Positions 33,886-42,939 of a stretch of 64,000 nt of DNA are shown here, in pieces. The stretch covers positions 3,162,001-3,226,000 of the forward strand of contig NZ_CP108414.1 of the NCBI RefSeq assembly GCF_035978755.1, read 5' to 3'. The notes under the pieces are model-generated. The model was not told where the DNA came from and did no database searches. It worked only from the letters and a program-made list of their open reading frames with translations. Position 1 is the first letter of the stretch. Each line of letters begins with the position of its first letter. The DNA comes from Streptomyces sp. NBC_01298. GTDB taxonomy: Bacteria; Actinomycetota; Actinomycetes; Streptomycetales; Streptomycetaceae. Both the position numbers and the translations under genes were made by a program.

Positions 33886-36800
33886 GTGCGTGCCTCCTGT
33901 GCGGTGTCCCCCCGGTCGGTCTGCCCCTGGTCGTGCGGCGGGTCCTGTGGCGGGTCCTGGCGGGAGTCCTGCGCGAGCTCGGCCTCCACGACGCGGCGCC
34001 CGTCCTGGGCTCCCCGGTAGAACCCGCCGAGACGGCGGCGCAGCTCGTCGGCGTCCACCCGGCCCGGCGCCGGACGCACCTCGTCCCCGCGCCCGGTGGC
34101 CACCGTGCGGGGGCTCCGCTTGGGCAGCCCCTTGTCGGTGAGGACCTCCGGCGGCTCGGTCCCCTGCGGGGCGGCCGTCCCGGCGGCGGCCTGGTCCCGG
34201 AGCGGTTGCCCGGTGGGCGCCTCGGCCTGCGGCGGTACGCGGAACACCTGCTCGGCGGGTACGTCCCCGGGCGCCTCGGCACCAGCCTGGGCCTGCGGCC
34301 GTACGCGGAACACCTGCTCGTCCGGCACCTCGACCGGCGCCGGAACCCGGAACACCCGCTCCGTGGGCGGCAACTGCCCGGCCGGGGGCGCGAACGCCGC
34401 CGGAGCGGGCTCCGGCGCCACCCGGGCGGGCGGCTCCGCGAGGGTGTCGTCCGCGTCCGCGGTGTCGTTCGCGGCGCCGTGCGCGGGCTCCGGCTCGGGG
34501 AAGGCGGCGGGGGCCGGGGCCTCCGGCTCCGCATCGAACTCCGGCTCCGCCTGGAACTCAGGCTCCGCATCGAACTCAGGCTCCGCGAACGCTCCCGCTT
34601 CCGGGGCCGCTTCCGCCTCAGCCTCGGGGGCCGCTTCCTCGAACGCCTCCTGGGCCGGCTCCGCCTCGAAGACGGGCTCCGGCCGGGCCGGGGCCTCCGG
34701 CTCCGCCGGGCTTTCGGGGGCGGGCGCGGCAGGGCCCCGTAGGCGTGAGGGGAGGGTGTTCTCGTTGGCCTCCGCGATCACCCCGGGCAGCCGCAGCGCG
34801 GGTGCGCCCGGTGCGCCCATGGCGTGGACCGGGGACGCCGGCGGGGTGGCGGGCAGCAGCGCCGCCGGTACGACGACCAGGGCCTCCGTGCCGCCGTGCC
34901 GCTGGACGCGCAGCTCCGCGCTCACCCCGTGCCGGGCCGCGAGCCGGCCCGCCACGTAGAGGCCGAGGCCCAGGCCGTGTTCGGACTCGGGCTCCTCGTC
35001 GTACGCCTCGGGCGTGGCCAGCCGCTCGTTCAGGGTGGCCAGCCGGTCACCGGTGATCCCGATGCCCTCGTCGACGACGGAGAGCACCACGTCACCGGAG
35101 TCCAGCAGCCAGCCGGACACCTTCACCTTGGCGTCCGGCGGCGAGAAGGTCGTCGCGTTCTCCAGCAGCTCCGCCAGTACGTGCGAGATGTCGTCGGCGG
35201 CGTGCCCGGCGACCTGCGTGTACGAGGGCAGCGCGCCGAGGTCGACGCGCTCGTAGCGCTCGATCTCGCTGACCGCCGCCCGCATGACGTCGACCAGCGG
35301 CACCGCCGCACCCTGGCCGTGGCCGTGCTCCTGGCCGGCGAGGACGAGCAGGTTCTCGTTGTGGCGGCGCATCACGGTCGCCAGGTGGTCGAGCTTGAAG
35401 AGGGTGGAGAGGCGGTCCGGATCCGGCTCCTCGGACTCCAGCTCCTCGATGACGGCGAGTTGGCGCTCGACGAGCCCCAGGGTCCGCAGGGAGAGCGACA
35501 CGGACGTCGTCGACATGATGCGGCGGTGCTCTTCCAGCCCCGCCCGCAGCTGCGCGAGCTCTCCCTCCAGTGCTTCCCGGCCGGTCGAGAGCGCCTCGTT
35601 GCGGCCGATGAGGCGGCGACGGTCGGCGTCGAGGCCGGCGATCCGGGTGTGCAGGGAGACCGTCTGGTCGCGCACCCCGTTGAGGTGGCGCACCACTTCG
35701 GCGAACTCGTCGTTGCGGCCCGTGAACCGGACCGGTTCCACCGAGCCCTCCGGGGTGGCCAGCCGGGCCGCGCCGCGCCGCAGGACCGACAGCGGGCGGG
35801 TGAGGGAGCGCGCGATCGCGGTGGAGATGCCGAGGGTGACGAGGAACAGCACGCCGAGGAAGGCGACCATGACCTCCAGCGCGGTCACGTCGTCGTCGCG
35901 CAGCGCGGCGAGCGCGGTGGCGCGCTGGCCGGCGAGGGTGGCCTCGACCGAGCGCATCCGGTCGACGCGGGCGGTGAGGGCCGATCCGACGGCGCCGGGG
36001 TCGAGCTTGCGGTCGGCGGGGGAAAGGGTCGGCCGGTCGGTGAGCCGCTTGAGGTAGTCGTCGGCCGTCTTGACCTCGGGTCCGGTGACGGTGGCGGTGA
36101 GGCTCTGGCGCACGTCGGGACGCGCGGCCCGCGCGAAGTCGTCGAGCGCGCCCTGCTCCCGTACCCGCGCCCGCTGGGCGGCGGCGGCGAGTTCGTCCAC
36201 GAAGGCGGCGCCCGGCTGCCGGTCGCCACCGGGCACGGACAGTGCGGCCAGCAGCAGTCCGCGGGTGGCGGAGGCCTGCTCCGCGGCCAGGCCGAGGGCG
36301 GCCAGCGGGCGGGTGGTGACGAGGGCGTCGGTGGCGCGCGGCGGGGTCAGCTCGGTGAGCCGCTCGCCCGGAGCGAGGAGCTCGGCGATGACCCCGGAGT
36401 AGGCCTGGTGGGCGGTGAGGGCGCTGTCCCTGCCCTCGATGGCCTCGGTGCGGACGGCCGCGATCCGGCCGAGGGCCTCGGCGAGTTCCTCGTCGGCGTC
36501 GGCCTGTACCTCGGCGAGCTGGCGGTCGGTGCCCGAGGCGCGGTCCTGGACCGCGGCGGCCTGCTTGCCCCGGGGGCCGCCGGGGCGGCCCTTGGCCACG
36601 TACGCGGTGACGGCGTCGCGCTCGTCCCCGAGCAGGTGGGCGAGGGTGAGGGTCTGCCGGCTCCGGTCGGCGAGGGTGACCAGCTGCTGGGAGTCCTTCA
36701 GGTCCGCGGAGGCGGACAGGACGGCGGGCGCTCCCGCCACGAGCACGGCGAGCCCGGCCACGGCGACCCCGATGACCAGCCTGCTGCGCACGCGGACGCG

Positions 36801-36920
36801 GCGCCCGGTGGGAGCGGCCGCGGCGACCGGGCCGCCGGGGGCTCGTCGGTCGGGTGCGGTGCCGTCGGGTGCGGTGCCGTTCGCGACGGTGCCGTTCTTC
36901 CGAGGCCGCTTCTTCTGCAC
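33882..36920 (-). CDS. cvnA: Conservon sensor histidine kinase-like protein CvnA
   Basis: The protein has about 1012 residues from GTG 36920. TM1 is near residues 45-65 (LVIGVAVAGLAVLVAGAPAV), followed by a nitrate/nitrite-sensing-like extracytoplasmic helical domain. TM2 is near 340-365 and a HAMP domain follows. The ATPase domain has LLENATTFSPP, VVDEGIGITGD and HGLGLGLYVAGRLA. No canonical phosphoacceptor H-E-x-x-T/N is obvious, as in other CvnA. The last 300 residues are disordered Pro/Glu/Ala with repeats of FDAEPEF. A TTG at 36932 is also in frame, but its AGGA would touch the codon. It heads the five-gene operon. Confidence 0.9.
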   Translation of the reverse strand: MQKKRPRKNGTVANGTAPDGTAPDRRAPGGPVAAAAPTGRRVRVRSRLVIGVAVAGLAVLVAGAPAVLSASADLKDSQQLVTLADRSRQTLTLAHLLGDERDAVTAYVAKGRPGGPRGKQAAAVQDRASGTDRQLAEVQADADEELAEALGRIAAVRTEAIEGRDSALTAHQAYSGVIAELLAPGERLTELTPPRATDALVTTRPLAALGLAAEQASATRGLLLAALSVPGGDRQPGAAFVDELAAAAQRARVREQGALDDFARAARPDVRQSLTATVTGPEVKTADDYLKRLTDRPTLSPADRKLDPGAVGSALTARVDRMRSVEATLAGQRATALAALRDDDVTALEVMVAFLGVLFLVTLGISTAIARSLTRPLSVLRRGAARLATPEGSVEPVRFTGRNDEFAEVVRHLNGVRDQTVSLHTRIAGLDADRRRLIGRNEALSTGREALEGELAQLRAGLEEHRRIMSTTSVSLSLRTLGLVERQLAVIEELESEEPDPDRLSTLFKLDHLATVMRRHNENLLVLAGQEHGHGQGAAVPLVDVMRAAVSEIERYERVDLGALPSYTQVAGHAADDISHVLAELLENATTFSPPDAKVKVSGWLLDSGDVVLSVVDEGIGITGDRLATLNERLATPEAYDEEPESEHGLGLGLYVAGRLAARHGVSAELRVQRHGGTEALVVVPAALLPATPPASPVHAMGAPGAPALRLPGVIAEANENTLPSRLRGPAAPAPESPAEPEAPARPEPVFEAEPAQEAFEEAAPEAEAEAAPEAGAFAEPEFDAEPEFQAEPEFDAEPEAPAPAAFPEPEPAHGAANDTADADDTLAEPPARVAPEPAPAAFAPPAGQLPPTERVFRVPAPVEVPDEQVFRVRPQAQAGAEAPGDVPAEQVFRVPPQAEAPTGQPLRDQAAAGTAAPQGTEPPEVLTDKGLPKRSPRTVATGRGDEVRPAPGRVDADELRRRLGGFYRGAQDGRRVVEAELAQDSRQDPPQDPPHDQGQTDRGDTAQEART

Positions 36921-37315
36921 CGGTGCTCGCAATCCTGTTTACGTGTGCTGCTCGTGCTCGTTGTCTGATGCCCGTACGTGTCACGCGGTACGCGCTGCTT
37001 GCGCGCGTCCACCGCCGTACCGCCTCAGACCCTCGCAGTGAGTTGGGAAGGGGGCCGCACATCGCCCGCCCGGCCACACGAAGGAGTGAACAGCACGGAG
37101 GAGTTGGCGACCAACTCGGCGATCGGCTGTCAGGGCCCGGCCGTGGACGGGTGGTTGAAAGATCGATGCGGCTTTTGGCAGGATGCCCGCCCACATCACC
37201 GAGGGGCGCCCCGCGGAACCCGGAAGTCCGCTCTCCCTCCACTCCCGCCGCTTTGGTCCGTACCTTCCCCGGCCCTTCCCGCCCCCACGGAGCTCCGCCC
37301 GGGCAGAATGTCCGC
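36921..37315. other. Divergent control region between cvnA and the PP2C-like gene
   Basis: The stretch has no convincing gene. Short frames on the plus strand (for example from GTG near 37087) lack family resemblance and codon bias. It must hold the conservon promoter on the minus strand and the promoter of the phosphatase-like gene on the plus strand. No clear operator palindrome was found. Confidence 0.4.
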
Positions 37316-38089
37316 ATGCGCATCGATCTCTCCTCCGCCCCCGGCAATCCGGAACGCCCCAACGAGGACTGGCTGTCGGCCGCGATCCCCGCCTCGGGCG
37401 GCGGAGTCCTGGTCGCCCTCGACGGGGTCACCCCGCCGCCGGGGGAGGTCGGATGCACGCACGGAGTGCCGTGGTTCGCGGCCCGGCTGGGCGGCCGATT
37501 GACCGAACTGTCCGGATCGCGCCGGGACATGCCCCTCGACCGCGTCCTGGCGGAGGCCATCCGCGTCACCGCGGACGCCCATCGCGACACCTGTGACCTT
37601 TCTCACGTCCGGACCCCGCAGGCCACGGTGGTCGTGGTCCGCTGGGACGCCTCCCGCGTCGAACACCTGGTGCTCTCGGACTCCGTGCTCCTCCTCGAGG
37701 CGCCCGGCGGCGAGGTGCGCGCGGTCCTCGACGACCGGCTGGACCGGATCCCGCGCGAGCTGCTGCGTACGGAGGCCTCCGCCGACACGCTGCGCAACGC
37801 GGAGGGCGGCTTCTTCACCGCCGCCGCGGACCCGGAGGTGGCCGCCCGGGCGGTGACCGGGCGGACGCCGCGCGCCCAGGTCCGGGCGGTGGCGGCGCTC
37901 ACCGACGGCGCCAGCCGGTGGACGGACACCTTCGGGGAGGGCGACTGGGCCGCATGCCTGGCGGTGCTGCGCAAGGAAGGCGCGCAGTCCCTGATCGACC
38001 GGGTCCGCACGCTGGAATCGGACCCGGGCCGGGCGCACCGCCGCGAAAAGCGCCACGACGACGCGTCGGCGGCTTACGCGGAGCTGTAG
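37316..38089 (+). CDS. PP2C-like (SpoIIE/PPM fold) protein
   Basis: The 257-residue protein starts MRIDLSSAPGNPERPNEDWL, the Asp-bearing strand of PPM phosphatases. It contains GVLVALDGVTPP and a late AVAALTDGASRWTDTFGEGD, equal to the metal-binding DG and D motifs. Several metal ligands are not obvious, so activity may be reduced. ATG at 37316 is preferred. It could dephosphorylate Ser/Thr-phosphoproteins in the vicinity of the conservon, but no direct link is shown. Confidence 0.7.
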   Translation: MRIDLSSAPGNPERPNEDWLSAAIPASGGGVLVALDGVTPPPGEVGCTHGVPWFAARLGGRLTELSGSRRDMPLDRVLAEAIRVTADAHRDTCDLSHVRTPQATVVVVRWDASRVEHLVLSDSVLLLEAPGGEVRAVLDDRLDRIPRELLRTEASADTLRNAEGGFFTAAADPEVAARAVTGRTPRAQVRAVAALTDGASRWTDTFGEGDWAACLAVLRKEGAQSLIDRVRTLESDPGRAHRREKRHDDASAAYAEL

Positions 38090-38104
38090 GGGGTGTCCGG
38101 GCCG

Positions 38105-38254
38105 CTGGGGGGCTCGGGTGTCCCGGCCGCTGGGGGGCTCGGGTGTCCTGAGCGCTGGGGGGCTCGGGTGTCCTGAGCGCTGGGGGGCTCGGGTGTCCTG
38201 AGCGCTGGGGGGCTCGGGTGTCCTGAGCGCTGGGGGGCTCGGTTGTCCCGCCCC
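38105..38254. repeat. 25-bp tandem repeat, six copies
   Basis: The unit begins CTGGGGGGCTCGGGTGTC and recurs with exact 25-bp spacing at 38105, 38130, 38155, 38180, 38205 and 38230. The middle copies are identical. It lies in the convergent gap between the phosphatase-like and MarR genes. Copy number is probably variable between strains. Confidence 0.9.
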
Positions 38255-38262
38255 CCCGGGGG

Positions 38263-38703
38263 CTACTCCGCGCCCGCGTTCAACTGGTTCAGCAGCCGCG
38301 CCAGTTCCGCCACTTCGCCGCGGTCCCAGTCCGCGAGCTTGCGCATGTACTGCTCGCGCCGGGCACCCCGGACGCGCAGGAAGCGCTCCCGGCCCTCCTC
38401 CGTGAGCCCGACCAGGAAGGCCCGCCCGTCCGCCGGGTCCGGTTCGCGGGCCAGCAGGCCCAGCACCTCCAGGGCCCGCAGCTGCCGGCTCATCGTGGCC
38501 TTGCCGACCCCGAAGTACGCGGCGAGCTCGGTCGCCCGCTGCCGTCCGGCGGCTTCCAGCCGCACGAGGAGCCCGTAGGCGGCCGGTTCCAGCTCCGGGT
38601 GCAGCTCGCGCGCCATCTCTCCGGAGGAGGCGCGGGCCCGTCGGAGGAAGACGGACAGCTCCCGCTCCAGGGCAAGGAACTCCTGGTCTTCGGTCCCGTG
38701 CAC
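38263..38703 (-). CDS. MarR-family regulator
   Basis: The 146-residue winged-helix protein has RATELAAYFGVGKATMSRQL, then EVLGLLAREPDPADGRAFLV, the recognition helix and wing of MarR proteins. The N-terminal and C-terminal helices form the dimer interface. No divergent target gene is adjacent; the nearest upstream gene on the same strand is lon, 167 bp away. The start is ATG at 38703. The ligand is unknown. Confidence 0.9.
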   Translation of the reverse strand: MHGTEDQEFLALERELSVFLRRARASSGEMARELHPELEPAAYGLLVRLEAAGRQRATELAAYFGVGKATMSRQLRALEVLGLLAREPDPADGRAFLVGLTEEGRERFLRVRGARREQYMRKLADWDRGEVAELARLLNQLNAGAE

Positions 38704-38870
38704 GGACGGCTCCTTCGCTGGTGGGGTGGGCCACCAGTATTTCGCAGCGGGTACGCCGGGGGCCCGGGGCCCCGCCGGAGCGGGAAACCCCGGGCCACCG
38801 GCCCGCCCGGATGCCCGGTGGGGCGCGGCCGGGCCGGCGGCGACCGGCGGCCGGACGCCCCGTGCCCGGA

Positions 38871-41267
38871 TCAGGCCGCCGCGACCACCGGGACCCCGTC
38901 CGCGGCCAGGGCCAGCTCCAGGACCTGCCGTACGTCCGTCACCGGGTGGACCGACAGCCCCGCCAGCACCTCCGCGGGAACGTCGTCCAGGTCGGCCTCG
39001 TTCCGCTTCGGGATGATGACGGTGGTCAGCCCGGCCCGGTGCGCGGCCAGCAGCTTCTGCTTGACCCCGCCGATCGGCAGGACCCGCCCGGTCAGCGAGA
39101 CCTCCCCGGTCATGGCCACGTCCGTGCGGACCTGCCGGCCCGACAGCAGCGAGGCCAGCGCCGTCGTCATCGTGATGCCCGCGCTCGGGCCGTCCTTGGG
39201 CACCGCGCCCGCCGGGAAGTGGATGTGCACGCCCCGGTCCTTCAGGTCGGCGACCGGGAGTTCCAGCTCGGCGCCGTGGGAGCGCAGGAAGCTGAGCGCG
39301 ATCTGCGCCGACTCCTTCATCACGTCTCCGAGCTGGCCCGTCAGCGTGAGCCCGGCCGCGCCCGTCTCGGGATCGGCCAGCGAGGCCTCGACGAACAGGA
39401 CGTCACCGCCCGCCCCGGTCACGGCGAGGCCGGTGGCCACGCCCGGTACCGCGGTGCGCCGCTCGGCCGGATCCTGCGCGGACTCCGGCACGTGGTGCGG
39501 CCGCCCGATGAGGGCCCGCAGGTCGTCGGCGCCGATCCGCAGGGGCAGCTCCCGCTCCCCCAGCTCGTGCTGGGAGGCCACCTTGCGCAGCAGCCGGGCG
39601 AGGGAACGCTCCAGGGTGCGCACGCCCGCCTCACGGGTGTACTCGCCCGCCAGCTTGCGCAGCGCGTCCTCCTCCAGGACCACTTCCTCCGCGGCCAGGC
39701 CGGCGCGCTCCAGCTGGCGGGGCAGCAGGTGGTCGCGGGCGATGACGACTTTCTCGTCCTCGGTGTAGCCGTCGAGGCGGACCAGTTCCATGCGGTCGGC
39801 GAGGGCTTCGGGGATGGACTCCAGCACGTTCGCCGTGGCGAGGAACACCACGTCGCTCAGGTCCAGCTCCACCTCCAGGTAGTGGTCCCGGAAGGTGTGG
39901 TTCTGGGCCGGGTCGAGGACTTCGAGCAGCGCCGCGGCCGGGTCGCCCCGGAAGTCGGAGCCGACCTTGTCGATCTCGTCGAGCAGGACGACCGGGTTCA
40001 TGGACCCGGCTTCCTTGATCGCCCGTACGATCCGGCCGGGCAGCGCGCCCACGTACGTACGCCGGTGCCCGCGGATCTCGGCCTCGTCGCGGACTCCGCC
40101 GAGGGCCACGCGGACGAACTTGCGCCCCATGGCGTGGGCCACCGACTCCCCGAGGGAGGTCTTTCCGACGCCGGGAGGGCCTACGAGCGCCAGCACGGCC
40201 CCGCCCCTGCGCCCGCCGACGACGCCCATCCCGCGCTCGGAGCGGCGCTTGCGCACCGCCAGGTACTCGGTGATCCGGTCCTTCACGTCGCTCAGCCCGG
40301 CGTGCTCCGCGTCCAGGACGGCGCGGGCTCCCCGGATGTCGTACTCGTCCTCGGTCCGCTCGTTCCAGGGCAGTTCGAGCACGGTGTCCAGCCAGGTGCG
40401 GATCCAGGACCCCTCCGGGGACTGGTCGCTGGAGCGCTCCAGCTTGTCGACCTCCTTGAGGGCGGCTTCCCGCACCTTCTCGGGCAGGTCGGCGGCCTCG
40501 ACGCGGGCCCGGTAGTCGTCGGACTCCTCGCCCTCCTGCTCCCCGCTGAGCTCGCGCAGTTCCTTGCGCACGGCGTCGAGCTGCCGCTTGAGCAGGAACT
40601 CGCGCTGGACCTTGTCGACGCCGTCCTGGACGTCCTTGGCGATGGACTCGGCGACGTCCTGCTCGGCGAGGTGGTCGCTGAGGGCCTTGACCGCGAGCTT
40701 CAGCCGCGCGATCGGGTCGGCCGTCTCCAGCAGCTCCACCTTCTGCTCGACGGTCAGGAACGGGGAGTACCCGGAGTTGTCCGCGAGGGCCCCGACCCCC
40801 TCGATCTGCTGCACCCGGTCCACGACCTGCCAGGCCCCGCGCTTCTTGAGCCAGGTCGTGGCGAGCGCCTTGTACTCCTTGACCAGCTCGGCCACGGCCC
40901 CGGGCAGCGGATCGGGGACGACCTCGTCCACCGTCTCGCCCTCGACCCAGAGCGCGGCCCCGGGGCCGGTCGTCCCGGCCCCGATGCGGATCCGGCCGCG
41001 GCCCCGGATCAGCGCCCCGGGATCCCCGTCGGACAGCCGCCCCACCTGCTCCACGGTCCCGAGCACCCCGGTGCCGGCGTACTTCCCGTCGACCCGGGGC
41101 ACGAGCAGCACCTTCGGCTTGCCGTCCCCGGCGGCGGCCTGGGCCGCCTCGACGGCGCCCCGCACCTCGGCGTCGGACAGGTCCAGCGGGACGACCATCC
41201 CGGGCAGCACGACCTCGTCGTCGAGCGGCAGCACGGGCAGGGTGAGCGTTACGGACGTCGAAGCCAT
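38871..41267 (-). CDS. lon: ATP-dependent Lon protease
   Basis: The 798-residue protease has an N-terminal substrate domain (LTLPVLPLDDEVVLPGMVVP) and an AAA+ domain with Walker A GPPGVGKTSLGESVA and Walker B VVLLDEIDKVGSD. The proteolytic domain carries catalytic Ser at about 695 in KDGPSAGIT and Lys at about 738 in GGVKQKLLAAHR. It degrades damaged and regulatory proteins in the cytoplasm. A HAIR-like inverted repeat sits 22 bp upstream of the start, consistent with HspR-dependent heat-shock control reported for Streptomyces lon. Confidence 0.98.
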   Translation of the reverse strand: MASTSVTLTLPVLPLDDEVVLPGMVVPLDLSDAEVRGAVEAAQAAAGDGKPKVLLVPRVDGKYAGTGVLGTVEQVGRLSDGDPGALIRGRGRIRIGAGTTGPGAALWVEGETVDEVVPDPLPGAVAELVKEYKALATTWLKKRGAWQVVDRVQQIEGVGALADNSGYSPFLTVEQKVELLETADPIARLKLAVKALSDHLAEQDVAESIAKDVQDGVDKVQREFLLKRQLDAVRKELRELSGEQEGEESDDYRARVEAADLPEKVREAALKEVDKLERSSDQSPEGSWIRTWLDTVLELPWNERTEDEYDIRGARAVLDAEHAGLSDVKDRITEYLAVRKRRSERGMGVVGGRRGGAVLALVGPPGVGKTSLGESVAHAMGRKFVRVALGGVRDEAEIRGHRRTYVGALPGRIVRAIKEAGSMNPVVLLDEIDKVGSDFRGDPAAALLEVLDPAQNHTFRDHYLEVELDLSDVVFLATANVLESIPEALADRMELVRLDGYTEDEKVVIARDHLLPRQLERAGLAAEEVVLEEDALRKLAGEYTREAGVRTLERSLARLLRKVASQHELGERELPLRIGADDLRALIGRPHHVPESAQDPAERRTAVPGVATGLAVTGAGGDVLFVEASLADPETGAAGLTLTGQLGDVMKESAQIALSFLRSHGAELELPVADLKDRGVHIHFPAGAVPKDGPSAGITMTTALASLLSGRQVRTDVAMTGEVSLTGRVLPIGGVKQKLLAAHRAGLTTVIIPKRNEADLDDVPAEVLAGLSVHPVTDVRQVLELALAADGVPVVAAA

Positions 41268-41288
41268 GATGTTCCCTCCGGCAGTGAA

Positions 41289-41309
41289 GTTGAGCTATGC
41301 CGACTCAAT
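41289..41309. promoter_or_regulatory. HAIR-like HspR operator of lon
   Basis: The half-sites GTTGAGC and ACTCAAT are separated by exactly seven bases. This matches the HspR consensus CTTGAGT-N7-ACTCAAG at 11 of 14 positions. The site ends 22 bp from the lon start, where repressor binding would block transcription. Confidence 0.7.
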
Positions 41310-41432
41310 GCACGGGCGCCTCCCGATGTTCCCCAAGTGCCGTTCGCCGGGGGCGAACACTCGTCGCCCGCCGGATGTCCGCATGGCGATCGCGCCGGGC
41401 GCCGGACCCGGATGCCTCGTCATGATGGGCGC

Positions 41433-41999
41433 ATGACGCCCAGCGACGACAAGCACGCACCCACCGATTCACCGGCGATCGCCCTGCTCAAGGAGGTGGG
41501 GGCGGAGACCACCAAGCACTCGGGCGGGACGCTCCTGACCCACCTGCTGCGCGTCGAGGCACTGGTCGCCGCCTGGGGCGGTCGGCCGGCGCTCCGCACC
41601 GCGGCACTGTGCCACGCCTTCTACGGCACCGACGGACTGCCCCTGATACTCCTGGACCTCTCCGAACGGGCCCGCCTCACCGAGGCGATCGGCACGGAGG
41701 CCGAGGAGCTCGTCTACTTCTACGCGAGCTGCGACCGCGAGGCCTCCTACCCCGGCCTCTCCGCACCGGACGAAGCGTCGGCGGTCTTCCGGGACCGGTT
41801 CACGGGCGAGGAGTTCGTTCCGTCCCCTCGGCAGCGCCGCGACTTCGCCGAACTCACGGCGGCCAACGAGCTGGACCTGGCCAAGGTGAACGCGTCCTTC
41901 CGCGAACGCAACGGCGCCGGTCTGCTCGAACTGTTCACCCGGTGGTCCCCCCTGCTGTCGGAGCCGGCCCGCCGCGATGTGACCGCCGTGCTCGGCTGA
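41433..41999 (+). CDS. DUF6817 domain protein (HD-like fold)
   Basis: The 188-residue protein contains ETTKHSGGTLLTHLLRVEAL, LRTAALCHAFYGTDGLPL and EAEELVYFYASCDREA. The conserved His residues in H..GGTLLTHL and LCHAFYGTDG suggest a metal-binding HD-superfamily hydrolase, but no substrate is known. ATG at 41433 was chosen; it is divergent from lon. The C-terminal half (DLAKVNASFRERNGAGLLEL) is helical. Confidence 0.75.
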   Translation: MTPSDDKHAPTDSPAIALLKEVGAETTKHSGGTLLTHLLRVEALVAAWGGRPALRTAALCHAFYGTDGLPLILLDLSERARLTEAIGTEAEELVYFYASCDREASYPGLSAPDEASAVFRDRFTGEEFVPSPRQRRDFAELTAANELDLAKVNASFRERNGAGLLELFTRWSPLLSEPARRDVTAVLG

Positions 42000-42028
42000 C
42001 CCGCTCGGGCACCGGGGCGGGGCGCGGC

Positions 42029-42814
42029 TCAGGCCGCCGAGATGACGATGTCGCCCGACGAGGTCCGTACGGCCAGCCTGGCGGTCGCGGACGGGTCCCC
42101 CGGGACGGTGATCTCGCGGTCGCCGGAGCTGGTGGAGACGTCGAGGGCGTACGGAGCCGAGGGGACCTTCACCTTGGCGTCGCCCGAGCCGGTCTTCACG
42201 GCGACCGAGGCCGGCGCCTTCGCGAAGGCCAGGCGGACGTCTCCGGACTCGGAACGGGCGTCCGCGCCCGGCCCGGCGAGCCCCTCGGCGGCGATCGAGC
42301 CCGAGGAGGTACGGACCTTCAGCGGGCCGGCGATCCGGTCGGCCCGGACCGAGCCGGAGGAGGTCGTGACGTCGGCGGCGGCCACGCCCGCCACGGTGAC
42401 GCTGCCACTGGAGCTCCCGGCGCGGACGGTCGCGGAGGCCGGCACCTCCAGCCGGTAGTCGACGGAGCAGCGGCCGGAGCAGTTGCCGTTCGTGAGGGTC
42501 AGGACGCCGCCGGAGATCCGCTGGGCGGGCTCGGGCACGGTGTCGCCGCGGTAGTGGACGGTGCGGCGGACGGTGACGCCCGGGCCGGTTCCGGCGACCA
42601 CCTCGATGGATCCGCTGCCGGCGTCCGAGACGTCGACCGTCGTGACGGCCTCCGCGACCGTGGCATCGGCGCTCGCCGTCTTCTCGTCGCCCCCGCGCGA
42701 AACGAGGGAGAAGGAGCAGCCCGTGAGCAGCAGCCCGGCGGCGAGGGCCGCGGCGGTGTAGGTGGCGGTGGCCTTGGCCTTGTCGGTGCCGCGCGGGCGC
42801 GTCTTCGTGGTCAT
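42029..42814 (-). CDS. DUF4097 beta-strand-repeat lipoprotein
   Basis: The 261-residue product has a signal peptide with lipobox LLTGC at about residues 27-31. Repeating short beta units follow, with the signature T-S-S-G-[SD] (VRTSSGSIAAEG, VKTGSGDAKV, VRTSSGDIVIS), the DUF4097 right-handed beta pattern. It is probably anchored to the outer membrane face and may bind polymers or ions. ATG at 42814 was chosen because the upstream in-frame extension is Arg/Pro-rich and lacks a ribosome site. Confidence 0.85.
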   Translation of the reverse strand: MTTKTRPRGTDKAKATATYTAAALAAGLLLTGCSFSLVSRGGDEKTASADATVAEAVTTVDVSDAGSGSIEVVAGTGPGVTVRRTVHYRGDTVPEPAQRISGGVLTLTNGNCSGRCSVDYRLEVPASATVRAGSSSGSVTVAGVAAADVTTSSGSVRADRIAGPLKVRTSSGSIAAEGLAGPGADARSESGDVRLAFAKAPASVAVKTGSGDAKVKVPSAPYALDVSTSSGDREITVPGDPSATARLAVRTSSGDIVISAA

Positions 42815-42900
42815 GGTGTCGATCGTGCCCGCGCGGCCGCCGCGGGGGCATGGTGCACGTCCCCGGATCCGGGGTGGGGTTACCCCCCGCCTCAACTCCC

Positions 42901-42939
42901 CGCCTCACCTACCCGCCTCACCTACCCGCCTCACCTACC
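42901..42939. repeat. 13-bp tandem repeat, three copies
   Basis: CGCCTCACCTACC is repeated three times exactly and partly before that. It overlaps the last codons of the sulfurtransferase gene on the opposite strand, so the last copy encodes its Val-Ala-Gly-Arg end. Confidence 0.8.

Noticed and set aside
34824..36968. 714-codon frame antisense to cvnA
   Set aside because: Low-complexity Gly/Arg/Val shadow with no family resemblance.
36978..37502. Possible gene in the cvnA upstream gap
   Set aside because: The frame overlaps the phosphatase-like gene in another frame, and has no ribosome site, domain or codon bias.
38105..38254. CRISPR-like array
   Set aside because: Direct tandem units of 25 bp have no unique spacers; it is a minisatellite.
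38721..41999. Very long plus-strand frame across lon
   Set aside because: Antisense shadow of Lon; only its last part (from 41433) is a real gene, the DUF6817 protein.
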